From Peteryoungia wuzhouensis (GTDB lineage Bacteria > Pseudomonadota > Alphaproteobacteria > Rhizobiales > Rhizobiaceae): a DNA stretch of 64,000 nucleotides. Location of the stretch: contig NZ_QJRY01000006.1 of the NCBI RefSeq assembly GCF_003205195.1, forward strand, positions 186,001-250,000. Direction: 5' to 3'. Positions within the stretch are counted from its first letter, which is position 1, and every line of letters starts with the position of its first letter. This document shows positions 35,196 to 43,964 of the stretch, in pieces. A model generated the notes under the pieces. That model was not told the DNA's origin, ran no database searches, and saw only the letters and a program-made list of their open reading frames with translations. Both the position numbers and the translations under genes were made by a program.

Positions 35196-36386
35196 TCATC
35201 CCAGGGTGGTCGGTTGCACCCAAAGCGACTTCAGCACCAGATCGGCAAGTCGCCGCGCGGCGAAGCTCGGGGGCCAGGCGAGGGTGAGTTTCAGGTCATA
35301 ATCCGGTTCGAGCCTGACGGCATCGAGCGGCCCGTCCATCTTGGCAAACGAAGCCTCCGGCAAGACGGCGAGGAATCCATGTTCCAGCACAAGATTGACC
35401 AGGATCGGCAAAGAATCGATTTCGAGCAGCGTGAGGCCGTCCCGTTCGGCCTCGGTCAAATGGGAGGCCAGATAGGCCGTGAACATTTGACGCAAGCCGC
35501 TTCGCTTGCTTGGCACGGCGATCGGCCGGCTGCAGATCAGGCTCGGTAGATCCGGGGCTCCGTCTGACAACGATGGCGGACGCCCGACAATCGCAAGGCT
35601 CAGGTTCGCCACAACCTTGCGTTCCAGATGTGCTGGCACGAGATCCGTGTCCAGCAACGCCAGATCGAATTGGCCAGACTGCAATCCGCTCAGAAGATCC
35701 TCAGCCGTCGTGCTGGAGATGAACAGGGGGGTCTTCGGTCGCTCCGACAACCAGCGGGCGGCCAGCGCTGCCAATTGACGCGCGGTTTCGCTCTCATGCC
35801 CCAGTGGGATGATGGTGCCGAGCCGGAAGGTCGATATGGTCCGGCGAAAATCGCGGTCCGCCTGCCGCGTCATGCCCTGCCAGACGGCATCGAGCGCTTC
35901 GGCATGCGCCAGAAGTTCGCGGCCGATTGCGGTGGGCAGCGCGCCGCCGACGGTTCGCTCCAGAAGTGGCTGCCCAGCCAGTGTTTCGAGCCCGGCAATC
36001 TGCCGAGAGAGTTGCGGTTGGCCCATTTGGAGGTCTCTTGCGGCACGTCGGATGCTGCCGGCGCGCACAACGTCACAATAACGCTGCAGCGCCAGAAGGC
36101 TTACCGTCCGAACGGGAGGATTTCCCTGTCCGGCTGAACCGAGGAGGCTGTGCAGCTGCTGGGAAATGTCGGCCGCCGTTTCGAGATCCGGCCGCAAACG
36201 CTGGGCCTCCAGGGTCGGCGCAATCGTCGCCCTTGTCTTGATCATGAGGGGTGTCGCCAGCGCCTTTTCCAGCCGGATCAGTGCGGCGGAGACGCTTGCA
36301 GCGGGGCGGGCCAAGGCGCGCGCTGCCTGCCGCAGCCCTCCGCATGTGAGGACCGTATGAGCGGCAATCAGCGTGAACGTATCCAT
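35196..36386 (-). CDS. LysR family regulator with two N-terminal HTH domains
   Basis: A 396-residue regulator, about 90-100 longer than usual LysR proteins. The excess is a second winged-helix unit: residues 1-65 (LRQAARALARPAASVSAALI as the HTH) and 95-160 (SIRRAARDLQMGQPQLSRQI, a textbook LysR HTH) are both LysR-like. The first is the more divergent. Residues about 180-396 are the effector-binding domain. ATG 36386 was chosen because HTH 1 begins directly after it. The gene is divergent from the hydantoinase-like operon and is its probable regulator. A 12-bp palindrome lies between them. Confidence 0.85.
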   Translation of the reverse strand: MDTFTLIAAHTVLTCGGLRQAARALARPAASVSAALIRLEKALATPLMIKTRATIAPTLEAQRLRPDLETAADISQQLHSLLGSAGQGNPPVRTVSLLALQRYCDVVRAGSIRRAARDLQMGQPQLSRQIAGLETLAGQPLLERTVGGALPTAIGRELLAHAEALDAVWQGMTRQADRDFRRTISTFRLGTIIPLGHESETARQLAALAARWLSERPKTPLFISSTTAEDLLSGLQSGQFDLALLDTDLVPAHLERKVVANLSLAIVGRPPSLSDGAPDLPSLICSRPIAVPSKRSGLRQMFTAYLASHLTEAERDGLTLLEIDSLPILVNLVLEHGFLAVLPEASFAKMDGPLDAVRLEPDYDLKLTLAWPPSFAARRLADLVLKSLWVQPTTLG

Positions 36387-36438
36387 GGGGCCTCTGAGCG
36401 CGGGATGGCTTGGGAGGACGCATCCCCTGTTCAACATA

Positions 36439-36450
36439 TGGGATATCCCA
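36439..36450. promoter_or_regulatory. 12-bp palindrome in the lysR/amidohydrolase divergent promoter
   Basis: TGGGATATCCCA is a perfect palindrome roughly midway in the 131-base divergent gap. It is a candidate operator for the double-HTH LysR protein. Confidence 0.45.
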
Positions 36451-36517
36451 GGTCGGGAATAAAGCAATACACTCCACGGCACGACCGTAAGTTTCGGCGC
36501 CGCAGAGGGAGAAGGTC

Positions 36518-37900
36518 ATGACGGACTTCGATCTGGTACTCAAGGGAACTCTGGTGTTGCCGGACGGGATCATACCCTCCGGCTATGTTGCTGTTCGTGA
36601 CGGCCTGATCGCCACAATCGGACAGGGCGCTGCGCCCTCTGCCCGCGCGCGCCACGATCTGGGCGAGGCGCTGATCCTTCCTGGCGCCATTGATGCACAG
36701 GTGCATTCGCTGAGCCAGAAGGGCCAGGAGGATTTCATCTGGTCGACCCGCTCGGCGGCAGCCGGCGGTGTGACCACGATCGTTGACATGCCCTATGACG
36801 AGGGTGACCTGATCTGCTCGGGCGCTGCCGTCAAACGCAAGGTGGCGCATGCGTCCTCCCAGGCGCGCGTCGATTTTGCGCTTTACGGCACGATCGACCC
36901 GGAGGAGGGGCCAGCCCGGATCCCTGAGCAGGTCGAGGCCGGGGTCGCCGCCTTCAAGTTCTCCACCTTCGGCACCGATCCGAAACGTTTTCCCCGCATT
37001 CCGGCCGCTCTTCTGCAATCGTGCTTTCAGGCCATCGCACCGACAGGTCTGGCGGCTGGCGTGCACAACGAGGATGACGAATTTGTCCGCGCGGCGATCG
37101 AGGCGGTGAAGGCGGCCGGCATCACCGACTACCGCGCCCATGGCCTGTCGCGCCCGCCGCTCACTGAACTGCTCGCCATGCACCAGATCTACGAGACAGG
37201 TGCCGCGACCGGCTGCCCCGCCCATGTCGTGCATTGTTCGCTTGGACGTGGTTACGAGATCGCTGGCGGTTACCGCGCCCAGGGACATGTCGCCACCATC
37301 GAAGCCTGCATCCATTATCTCGTGCTCGACGAGGAAAACGATGTCCGACGGCTCGGTGGCAAGGCCAAGATCAACCCGCCGATCCGCCCGCGCGCCGAGG
37401 TCGAGAAGCTCTGGCGTCATGTCGCGGCCGGTAATGTCACGCTTGTCTCGACCGACCATGTCAGCTGGTCGGAGCAGCGCAAGAGCAACCCCGACATGCT
37501 CGCCAATTCCTCCGGCGTGCCGGGGCTCGAGGTCATGCTTCCGCTCTTCGTGAAGGGTGCGCTTGAGCGCGGCATTCCGCTCACCTGGGCCGCACGGCTG
37601 ATGGCTGAGAACCCGGCACGGCATTTCCGCATCGATCACGTGAAGGGGGCGCTGGAGGTCGGCAAAGATGCCGACATCGCCGTGATGACACCGAGCAACC
37701 ATGTCTATGATGCATCGGCAAGCGGCCATAACGTCGTCAGTTGGTCGCCGTATAATGGCATCAGGCTGCCATATCGCGTGGCGGCGACCTATCTGCGTGG
37801 CAAGCTCGCTTTCGATGGTAGCCGCATGTTAGCGGAGCCCGGAACCGGCAGCTTCGTGCGACCGCCGGCAAGCCTTGCCCTTCGGGGGCTCAGGTCATGA
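36518..37900 (+). CDS. Hydantoinase/allantoinase-like amidohydrolase, HxH motif altered to QxH
   Basis: TIM-barrel amidohydrolase of the dihydroorotase/hydantoinase group, 460 aa. Metal-centre residues visible are Lys147 (AAFKFSTFG, normally carbamylated), His183 (GVHNEDD), His239 (VVHCS) and Asp313 (STDHVSW). The usual first H-x-H reads DAQVH, with Gln61 in place of the first His, so metal binding may differ from classic allantoinase. The downstream carbamoylase overlaps by four bases, suggesting that this enzyme opens a hydantoin ring to an N-carbamoyl amino acid. Hydantoin-5-propionate is my inferred substrate from the cluster. Confidence 0.85.
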   Translation: MTDFDLVLKGTLVLPDGIIPSGYVAVRDGLIATIGQGAAPSARARHDLGEALILPGAIDAQVHSLSQKGQEDFIWSTRSAAAGGVTTIVDMPYDEGDLICSGAAVKRKVAHASSQARVDFALYGTIDPEEGPARIPEQVEAGVAAFKFSTFGTDPKRFPRIPAALLQSCFQAIAPTGLAAGVHNEDDEFVRAAIEAVKAAGITDYRAHGLSRPPLTELLAMHQIYETGAATGCPAHVVHCSLGRGYEIAGGYRAQGHVATIEACIHYLVLDEENDVRRLGGKAKINPPIRPRAEVEKLWRHVAAGNVTLVSTDHVSWSEQRKSNPDMLANSSGVPGLEVMLPLFVKGALERGIPLTWAARLMAENPARHFRIDHVKGALEVGKDADIAVMTPSNHVYDASASGHNVVSWSPYNGIRLPYRVAATYLRGKLAFDGSRMLAEPGTGSFVRPPASLALRGLRS

Positions 37901-39168
37901 AGCGCAATCTGCTGGTGGATGCGAGCAGGACCGCCGCCGATATCGATGCGCTGGCCGCCATCACCGAACCGGATCGCCCCTATACGCGCCGGGCTTTTAC
38001 GCCGCTCTTTCTTGAAGGGCGCCGCTATCTGGAGGATCGCTTTCGAAGCGCAGGCCTTGAAACCCGGATCGATGGGAGCGGCAATCTGATTGGCCGGCGA
38101 GCCGGAACCGAGCCGGGTCGCGGCACCCTCATGCTCGGCTCCCATTCGGACACGGTTCCTGAAGGCGGGCGCTTCGACGGCATTGCCGGCGTGGTGGCCG
38201 CACTTGAGGTCGCGCGCACCATCGCCGATCGCGGCATCACCCTCAGTCATGACCTGGAGATCGTCGATTTCCTCGCCGAGGAAGTCTCGATCTTCGGCGT
38301 CTCCTGCATCGGCAGTCGTGGCATGGCCGGCGTCATGCCGCCTGAGTGGCTGGGCCGCCAAGCCGGCGACCTCAGCCTTGAGGAAGGGCTTGTCATGGTC
38401 GGCGGCGACCCGTCCGTGTCTGCCGCTAGGACGGATATACGCGCTTTCCTGGAACTCCATATCGAGCAGGGACCGGTGCTGGAGGAGGCCCGTCTCGATA
38501 TCGGCGTGGTCACGGCTATTGCCGGTATCACCCGGATCGAGGTGATCGTCTCAGGCCGGGCCGATCATGCCGGGACAACGCCGATGACGGGGCGCCTCGA
38601 TGCACTGTCGGCCGCTGCCCGGCTGGTGCTGGCGATCGAGCGGCTCGGGAAGGAGCTCGCAGCAACCCCAGGGCATTTCGCAGCGACCGTCGGTGAGTTC
38701 GAGATCGAGCCGAATGCCGCCAATGTCGTACCCTCGCGGGTGAGGATGCTGCTCGATGTCAGGGCGGAACTGAGAGAAGACCTCGATTGTTTCCACGCGC
38801 TTCTGGCGAAGGCCATCGAAGAGGTCAAGCGAGAGACCGGCGCGGCGATCGCTGCCCCCAAGGTGCTCTCCGACAATCCCGCGACCCCGATGCATTCTCT
38901 GGCGATCAACGCCCTGGAGGCGGCCTGCCATGCGACGGGCGCCAGCCATCGCCGGATGGCCTCCGGGGCCGGGCATGATGCCGCCTTCATGGCGCGGATC
39001 TGCCCGGCCGGCATGGTCTTCATCCCCTGCGCGGGAGGGCGCAGCCATGCACCGAAAGAATGGGCTGACAACGCCGATATCACGCTCGGGGCGGCCGTTC
39101 TGCTCGATGCAATTCTGAGACTGGACGACGAATTGAAGGAGACCGAAGATGGGACGCATACTGACTGA
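37897..39168 (+). CDS. M20 family N-carbamoyl-L-amino acid hydrolase / allantoate amidohydrolase-like
   Basis: Zinc-dependent amidohydrolase of peptidase family M20, 423 aa. Metal-binding residues appear in LGSHSDTVPEGGRFDG, FLAEEVSIFG and FLELHIEQGPVLE. The C-terminal GAGHDAAFMARICPAGMVF is typical of ureidoglycolate, allantoate and carbamoyl-amino-acid hydrolases. It would release CO2, ammonia and the free amino acid. The start overlaps the amidohydrolase stop by four bases, and its end overlaps the DUF917 gene by 20 bases. Pairing with a hydantoinase-like gene makes N-carbamoyl-L-amino acid, perhaps N-carbamoylglutamate, the likely substrate. Confidence 0.88.
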   Translation: MKRNLLVDASRTAADIDALAAITEPDRPYTRRAFTPLFLEGRRYLEDRFRSAGLETRIDGSGNLIGRRAGTEPGRGTLMLGSHSDTVPEGGRFDGIAGVVAALEVARTIADRGITLSHDLEIVDFLAEEVSIFGVSCIGSRGMAGVMPPEWLGRQAGDLSLEEGLVMVGGDPSVSAARTDIRAFLELHIEQGPVLEEARLDIGVVTAIAGITRIEVIVSGRADHAGTTPMTGRLDALSAAARLVLAIERLGKELAATPGHFAATVGEFEIEPNAANVVPSRVRMLLDVRAELREDLDCFHALLAKAIEEVKRETGAAIAAPKVLSDNPATPMHSLAINALEAACHATGASHRRMASGAGHDAAFMARICPAGMVFIPCAGGRSHAPKEWADNADITLGAAVLLDAILRLDDELKETEDGTHTD

Positions 39169-40240
39169 GAAGGATGTCGAGGCGGCCGTCAAGGGCGGCT
39201 CGGTCTATGCCGCTGGCGGCGGTGGCTGGGCCGATCATGGCCGCATGCTCGGCTACGCGGCCGTCAGCATCGGCAAGCCGGAACTGGTCTCGATCGAGGA
39301 ACTGGCGGATAACGACTGGGTGGCGACGGCTGCGGCCATCGGCGCACCCGCTTCGACGACCCCCTGGGAAATGCAGGGCGTGGATTATGTGAAGGCCGTA
39401 CAGCTTCTGCAGGAGGCGCTCGGCGAGAAACTGTCAGGCCTGATCATCGGCCAGAACGGCAAATCCTCCACGCTAAACGGCTGGTTGCCCTCCGCCATTC
39501 TCGGCACAAAGGTCGTTGATGCGGTCGGCGATATCCGCGCCCATCCGACCGGCGACATGGGCGCGATCGGAATGGCGGGCTCGCCGGAACAGATGATCCA
39601 GACGGCTGTCGGCGGCAACCGGTCGGAAAACCGCTACATCGAACTGGTGGTCCGCGGCGCCACGGCCAAGATCTCGCCGATCCTGCGCACGGCCGCCGAT
39701 CAGTCCGGCGGCTTCATCGCATCCTGCCGCAATCCCTTGCGGGCGTCCTACGTCAGGCGCAATGCAGCCCTTGGCGGAATCTCGCTGGCGCTGGCGCTCG
39801 GCGAGGCGATCATTGCAGCTGAAGCGAAGGGGGCGAGTGCCGTCATCGACGCCATCGTCAAGGCAACCTCGGGTACAATACTGAAGGAAGGCATCGTGAC
39901 GAAGAAAGCCGTCGTCTACACCAACGAGGCCTTCGATGTCGGCACGGTCACGGTCGGCTCTGATGATACGGCCATGACGCTGCACATCATGAACGAATAC
40001 ATGGCCGTCGATGACGCAGGGGGCAAACGTCTCGCCACCTTCCCGGATGTCATCACCACGCTATCGACCGAGGGCGAACCGCTCAGCGTCGGACAGCTGC
40101 ATGAGGGCATGCCGATCTTCATCCTGCATGTCCCGAAAACGGTGATCCCCCTGTCTGCAGGCGTGAAGGATCCCGCCGTCTACCCGCCGGTCGAAAGGGC
40201 GCTCGGCATCCGTATCGCCGATTACGCCCTGGCAGACTGA
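39149..40240 (+). CDS. DUF917 (S-methyl-thiohydantoin desulfurase-type) protein
   Basis: A 363-residue protein of the DUF917 family, a group related to hydantoinase/oxoprolinase-type proteins. The Gly-rich N-terminal SVYAAGGGGWADHGRMLG and later GDMGAIGMAGSPEQMIQT are family features. From memory, Pfam now names the two domains after S-methyl-thiohydantoin desulfurase, an enzyme that replaces the sulfur substituent of a thiohydantoin with oxygen. Here it lies between a carbamoylase and a urocanase paralogue, which fits that chemistry. The N-terminus is translated from within the upstream gene (20-base overlap). The desulfurase role is inference from family and context. Confidence 0.8.
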   Translation: MGRILTEKDVEAAVKGGSVYAAGGGGWADHGRMLGYAAVSIGKPELVSIEELADNDWVATAAAIGAPASTTPWEMQGVDYVKAVQLLQEALGEKLSGLIIGQNGKSSTLNGWLPSAILGTKVVDAVGDIRAHPTGDMGAIGMAGSPEQMIQTAVGGNRSENRYIELVVRGATAKISPILRTAADQSGGFIASCRNPLRASYVRRNAALGGISLALALGEAIIAAEAKGASAVIDAIVKATSGTILKEGIVTKKAVVYTNEAFDVGTVTVGSDDTAMTLHIMNEYMAVDDAGGKRLATFPDVITTLSTEGEPLSVGQLHEGMPIFILHVPKTVIPLSAGVKDPAVYPPVERALGIRIADYALAD

Positions 40241-40263
40241 CCGAACGCTGAAGGAGACGTGCC

Positions 40264-41934
40264 ATGCCGAAACCCAATCCGCGCCATCCCGGTTTTCCCA
40301 TTCCCGGCGGTCCTGAACTGCGCGCAAAAGGCTGGCGCCAGGAGGCGCTTCTGCGACTGCTGGAAAACGTACTCTCGGTCGGAGAAGATCCGGATCGTCT
40401 GATCGTCTATGCCGCTCTCGGCAAGGCGGCGCGCAACTGGCCCGCCCATGCCAAGATCGTCGAGACGCTGCTGTCGATGGACGAGGACCAGACGCTGATC
40501 ATCCAGTCCGGCAAGCCGGTCGGCTTGTTGAAGACCCATGCCAAGGCACCGCTGGTCATCATGGCCAATTGCAATATCGTCGGCCAATGGGCGAAGGCCG
40601 AGGTCTTCTATGACCTTGAGAGGAAGGGACTGATCTGCTGGGGCGGACTGACGGCCGGTGCCTGGCAATATATCGGCTCGCAGGGCGTCATCCAGGGGAC
40701 CTACGAGATATTCATGCGCATTGCCGAGCGGCGCTTCGACGGCTCGCTTGCCGGTCGTTTCATCCTGACGGCGGGTCTCGGCGGCATGGGCGGGGCGCAG
40801 CCGCTGGCTGGCCGTATGGCGGGAGCCGCCATCCTCGTGGTCGACATCGATCCGGAACGGGCCGAAAAGCGCCGGGCGATCGGCTTCCTCGACGTGATCG
40901 CGCCGGATCTCGATACGGCGCTGCGCCTGATCGATGAGGCGGTTGCGGAAAAGCGTGCCGTCTCCGTCGGTTTGGTCGGGAATGCCGCCGACATCTATCC
41001 GAAGATCGAGGCGCGGGGCGTGGTCCCCGACATCGTCACCGACCAGACCTCCGCGCATGATCTCGTCTACGGTTATGTCCCCAAGGGCATGAGCCTCGAC
41101 GAAGTTCGTCGTCTGCGCGAGGAGGGGCCTGCCCAGCTGATGGCGGCGAGCCGTGCCTCGATCGTCGACCATGTCCGCGCCATGCTCGCCTTCCAGAAAA
41201 AGGGTTCCGAAGTTTTCGACAACGGCAATCTGATCCGCACCCAGGCGAGGGAAGGCGGCGTGACAAACGCCTTCGACATTCCGATCTTCACCGAGGCCTA
41301 TTTGCGCCCGCTGTTCTGCAAGGCGATCGGCCCGTTCCGCTGGATGGCGCTGTCGGGCGAGGAAAGCGATATCGCCCGGATCGACGACCTCGTGCTCGAA
41401 CTCTTTCCCGACAATTTCATCGTTACCAACTGGATTGCGCTGGCGCGGCAATATGTGCCGTTCGAAGGCCTTCCGGCCCGCATCGCCTGGCTTGGACACG
41501 GCGAACGCTCCCGACTTGCCGTTGCGGTCAACGAACTGGTTGCGTCTGGCGAACTCAAAGGCCCGATCGCCTTTTCGCGTGATCATCTCGATGCCGGCGC
41601 CATGGCCCACCCGAACATCATGACGGAGAACATGAAGGATGGTTCGGACGCGATCGCCGACTGGCCGCTGATCAATGCCATGACCCTGTGCGCCTCCATG
41701 GCCGATCTCGTCGTTATACACTCAGGCGGTGGGGGGTATGCAGGCTACATGACCAGTGCCGGCGTCACCATCGTAGCCGACGGAACGGATGCGGGGGCCG
41801 AACGGCTGTCGCATGCACTGACGAATGACACGTCGCTTGGTATTATCCGATATGCCGATGCAGGATATGACGCGGCTGTGGAAGCGGCCGAGGCGGCAGG
41901 GGTTGGTTATTTGCCTCTCGGCCCGGCAAGCTGA
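40264..41934 (+). CDS. Urocanate hydratase paralogue (candidate thiourocanate or S-methyl-thiourocanate hydratase)
   Basis: Urocanase-family enzyme, 556 aa, full length. Family motifs include IMANCNIVGQWAKAEVFYDL, the NAD-binding AGLGGMGGAQPLAGRMAG, VTDQTSAHDLVYGYVPKGM and a Cys at residue 352 (LFCKAIGPFRW), with HSGGGGYAGYM near the C-terminus. The usual hut neighbours (hutH, hutI, hutG) are absent; instead it sits with DUF917, carbamoylase and hydantoinase-like genes. This suggests a modified urocanate as substrate. GGAGA precedes the start. Ordinary urocanase activity cannot be excluded from sequence alone. Confidence 0.84.
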   Translation: MPKPNPRHPGFPIPGGPELRAKGWRQEALLRLLENVLSVGEDPDRLIVYAALGKAARNWPAHAKIVETLLSMDEDQTLIIQSGKPVGLLKTHAKAPLVIMANCNIVGQWAKAEVFYDLERKGLICWGGLTAGAWQYIGSQGVIQGTYEIFMRIAERRFDGSLAGRFILTAGLGGMGGAQPLAGRMAGAAILVVDIDPERAEKRRAIGFLDVIAPDLDTALRLIDEAVAEKRAVSVGLVGNAADIYPKIEARGVVPDIVTDQTSAHDLVYGYVPKGMSLDEVRRLREEGPAQLMAASRASIVDHVRAMLAFQKKGSEVFDNGNLIRTQAREGGVTNAFDIPIFTEAYLRPLFCKAIGPFRWMALSGEESDIARIDDLVLELFPDNFIVTNWIALARQYVPFEGLPARIAWLGHGERSRLAVAVNELVASGELKGPIAFSRDHLDAGAMAHPNIMTENMKDGSDAIADWPLINAMTLCASMADLVVIHSGGGGYAGYMTSAGVTIVADGTDAGAERLSHALTNDTSLGIIRYADAGYDAAVEAAEAAGVGYLPLGPAS

Positions 41935-42036
41935 CCTTGGCGGAGGCGGAGATTTCCGTTCCGTATTCGGACGGGGAAGAATTGTTCTGCCATTCTACCG
42001 TTGAATTTGAGGCAACTGAAAACTAGATTATGTGGC

Positions 42037-42216
42037 ATGGAGACCTTGCACAGGACAGTCACAGTCATTGTCAGCACCATAGGATTGATCCTTGGCGGCT
42101 GGTTTGGCTATGATCTTGCCGGCCCAATTGGGGTGTTGATGTTCGTTCCGCTTGGCGCTTTAGCTGGACTGATTTTGAGCACTCTGAGCTGGCGGATTAT
42201 CTACCTGCTCGGATGA
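42037..42216 (+). CDS. Small hypothetical membrane protein
   Basis: A 59-residue reading frame with two hydrophobic segments, one of them Gly-rich (ILGGWFGYDLAGPIGVLMF then GALAGLILSTLSW). The start could be ATG 42037 or an upstream TTG at 42001; neither has a strong ribosome-binding site. It converges on phnN. No family is recognised, and it may not be expressed. Confidence 0.4.
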   Translation: METLHRTVTVIVSTIGLILGGWFGYDLAGPIGVLMFVPLGALAGLILSTLSWRIIYLLG

Positions 42217-42240
42217 CAGCGTTTGCTCTGCAGACAGCGC

Positions 42241-42828
42241 CTATTTTCGCTGCAGATCCTCAAGAAGAGATACCAGCTGCCGGGTCGCCGTCTCCAGTGC
42301 CCCGCTGTTGTCGATGGTGACGGTTTCGAAGCTGTCCGGCAGCGGCTCGACCGCCCGGGCCAGTCTCGCCTCGATCTCCTGCGCGCTTTCCCGACCACGG
42401 GCAGCAAGACGCACGGCCAGAACGTCGGGGCGCGCCGTCACATTGACGACGACAAGGCGCGGAAAGACGGCCTGGAAGCGATCGAGCGCCGAGCGCGAGC
42501 CGTTGACGACGACGATGCGGCCAGCATCGAGATCATCCAGCACGGACGCCGGCACGCCGTATTTCAACCCATGGGCTTCCCAGCTCACGGCAAAGGCGCC
42601 GGCTTTCTCCAGCTGGCCAAAGTCCCCCGCTGAAACCGGCATGTGGTTTTCACCGGCCTCATCCGCAGGCCGGGTGATCATGCGTCGGGCAAAACGTACA
42701 TCGGGCGCGTCGGCAAGCGCGGACCTTGCCCCAGCGATCAGGCTATCCTTGCCTACACCGCTCGGGCCAACGACGGCGACGAGGATACCCGATCGGGATG
42801 GGGCAGGGGTTTCCGGCAAGGCCGTCAT
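42241..42828 (-). CDS. phnN: Ribose 1,5-bisphosphate phosphokinase PhnN
   Basis: Converts ribose 1,5-bisphosphate to PRPP at the end of the C-P lyase pathway. The 195-residue protein has a P-loop, VAVVGPSGVGKDSLI, and a guanylate-kinase-like fold (RFARRMITRPADEAGENHMPV). Its ATG overlaps the phnM stop (TGATG), so the two are coupled. It is the last gene of the long minus-strand phn operon and converges on the small ORF at 42037. Confidence 0.92.
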   Translation of the reverse strand: MTALPETPAPSRSGILVAVVGPSGVGKDSLIAGARSALADAPDVRFARRMITRPADEAGENHMPVSAGDFGQLEKAGAFAVSWEAHGLKYGVPASVLDDLDAGRIVVVNGSRSALDRFQAVFPRLVVVNVTARPDVLAVRLAARGRESAQEIEARLARAVEPLPDSFETVTIDNSGALETATRQLVSLLEDLQRK

Positions 42829-43964
42829 CACGCCACCCGTCGTCCCTGGCGCCAGACGGCCTTGACCACCGGCACACCCTCGGAGCGGCGAACATGGACG
42901 AGATCGGCGCGCAGGCCGGGAGCAATCCGGCCGCGATCTTCAAGGCCGACGGTGCGGGCCGGCGTCGCGGTAACCATGGCGAGTGCTACCGGCAGGTCGA
43001 TGCCGTCGATATCGTCGGCGAGCACGAAGGCCGCATGCAGCAGGCTGAGCGGAACATAATCGGAAGACAGCACGTCGAGCACGCCGAGCTTGGCGAGATC
43101 ACGTGCCGCGATATTGCCGGAGTGCGACTTGCCGCGCACCACGTTCGGTGCCCCCATCAGCACGCTCATGCCGGCCTTGTGGGAGGCTTCTGCAGCCTCC
43201 AGGCTGGTCGGGAATTCGGCGAGTTTCACCCCATGACCCTTGGCCTCCTCGACATGGGCAAGCGTCGCATCGTCGTGGCTGGCAACCGTGATGCCGCGCT
43301 CGGCACAGATCCGAGCCAGAGTGTCTCGGTGGATGCTGGAATACTGCTCCGACAGCGCCAGCCGGTTTTCGACGAAGCGGGTAAAGTCCACGTCGGAGAG
43401 GCCACGCTTGGTCTTATAGTAGAGCGTGTACTGGTCCATCGTCTGGAACTGCCGCTGGCCTGGAGAATGGTCCATCAGCGAGACGAGGCGGACATGCGGG
43501 TCGGTTTCGAAATCGGCGAAGTGGTCCAGCACATTGTTCGAGGCGACCTCGCAGCGCAGGTGGATCAGGTGATCGGCGCGCAGGCGGTCATCCTTTTCGG
43601 CGGCCTGGATGGCGTCCGCCATGTCGCGCATCTCGCCCTTGTCGAAACCGCCGTCTTCATCCGATCCCATGCGCAGGCAATCGAAGACCGTGGTGATGCC
43701 TGACGTGACAACCTGGGCATCATGGGCCTGGATCGCCGAGGTCTTGTCCCAGCGCACGCCGGGGCGCGGAGAATAGTGGGCCTCAAGATGATCGGTGTGC
43801 AGTTCGACCAGGCCGGGAACGACGTAGTCGCCGCCGAGGTCCTCGCCGAGGCGGCTTGCGCCTTCGTCGATCGCCTCGATCAGACCGTCGCGAATGAGAA
43901 GGCTGCCGTGGACGATACGGTCCTCGATCACGATGCGGGCGTTGGAGAGGATCAGTTCAGCCAT
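42828..43964 (-). CDS. phnM: Alpha-D-ribose 1-methylphosphonate 5-triphosphate diphosphatase PhnM
   Basis: Amidohydrolase-fold enzyme that removes pyrophosphate from the ribose methylphosphonate triphosphate intermediate. At 378 aa it is the same length as E. coli PhnM. The metal-binding motif ELHTDHLEAHYSPRPG is near residue 55 and further histidines follow in LVSLMDHSPGQRQF and VASHDDATLAHVEEA. ATG 43964 overlaps the DUF1045 gene end by eight bases; the longer upstream frame is discounted because it runs back into DUF1045. Confidence 0.93.
   Translation of the reverse strand: MAELILSNARIVIEDRIVHGSLLIRDGLIEAIDEGASRLGEDLGGDYVVPGLVELHTDHLEAHYSPRPGVRWDKTSAIQAHDAQVVTSGITTVFDCLRMGSDEDGGFDKGEMRDMADAIQAAEKDDRLRADHLIHLRCEVASNNVLDHFADFETDPHVRLVSLMDHSPGQRQFQTMDQYTLYYKTKRGLSDVDFTRFVENRLALSEQYSSIHRDTLARICAERGITVASHDDATLAHVEEAKGHGVKLAEFPTSLEAAEASHKAGMSVLMGAPNVVRGKSHSGNIAARDLAKLGVLDVLSSDYVPLSLLHAAFVLADDIDGIDLPVALAMVTATPARTVGLEDRGRIAPGLRADLVHVRRSEGVPVVKAVWRQGRRVA

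Noticed and set aside
36431-37729. 432-residue minus-strand open frame opposite the amidohydrolase
   Set aside because: Antisense of a conserved enzyme; it would also cross the divergent promoter.
40222-41721. 499-residue open frame on the minus strand opposite the urocanase paralogue
   Set aside because: Its translation has no family resemblance and is rich in Arg/His/Asp, as expected from the antisense of a GC-rich gene. The plus-strand protein is full length and well conserved.
40264-41934. Housekeeping hutU of a histidine utilisation operon
   Set aside because: No hutH, hutI, hutG or hutC is adjacent, and the neighbours are hydantoin-type enzymes. Ordinary urocanase activity remains possible but is not the best reading.
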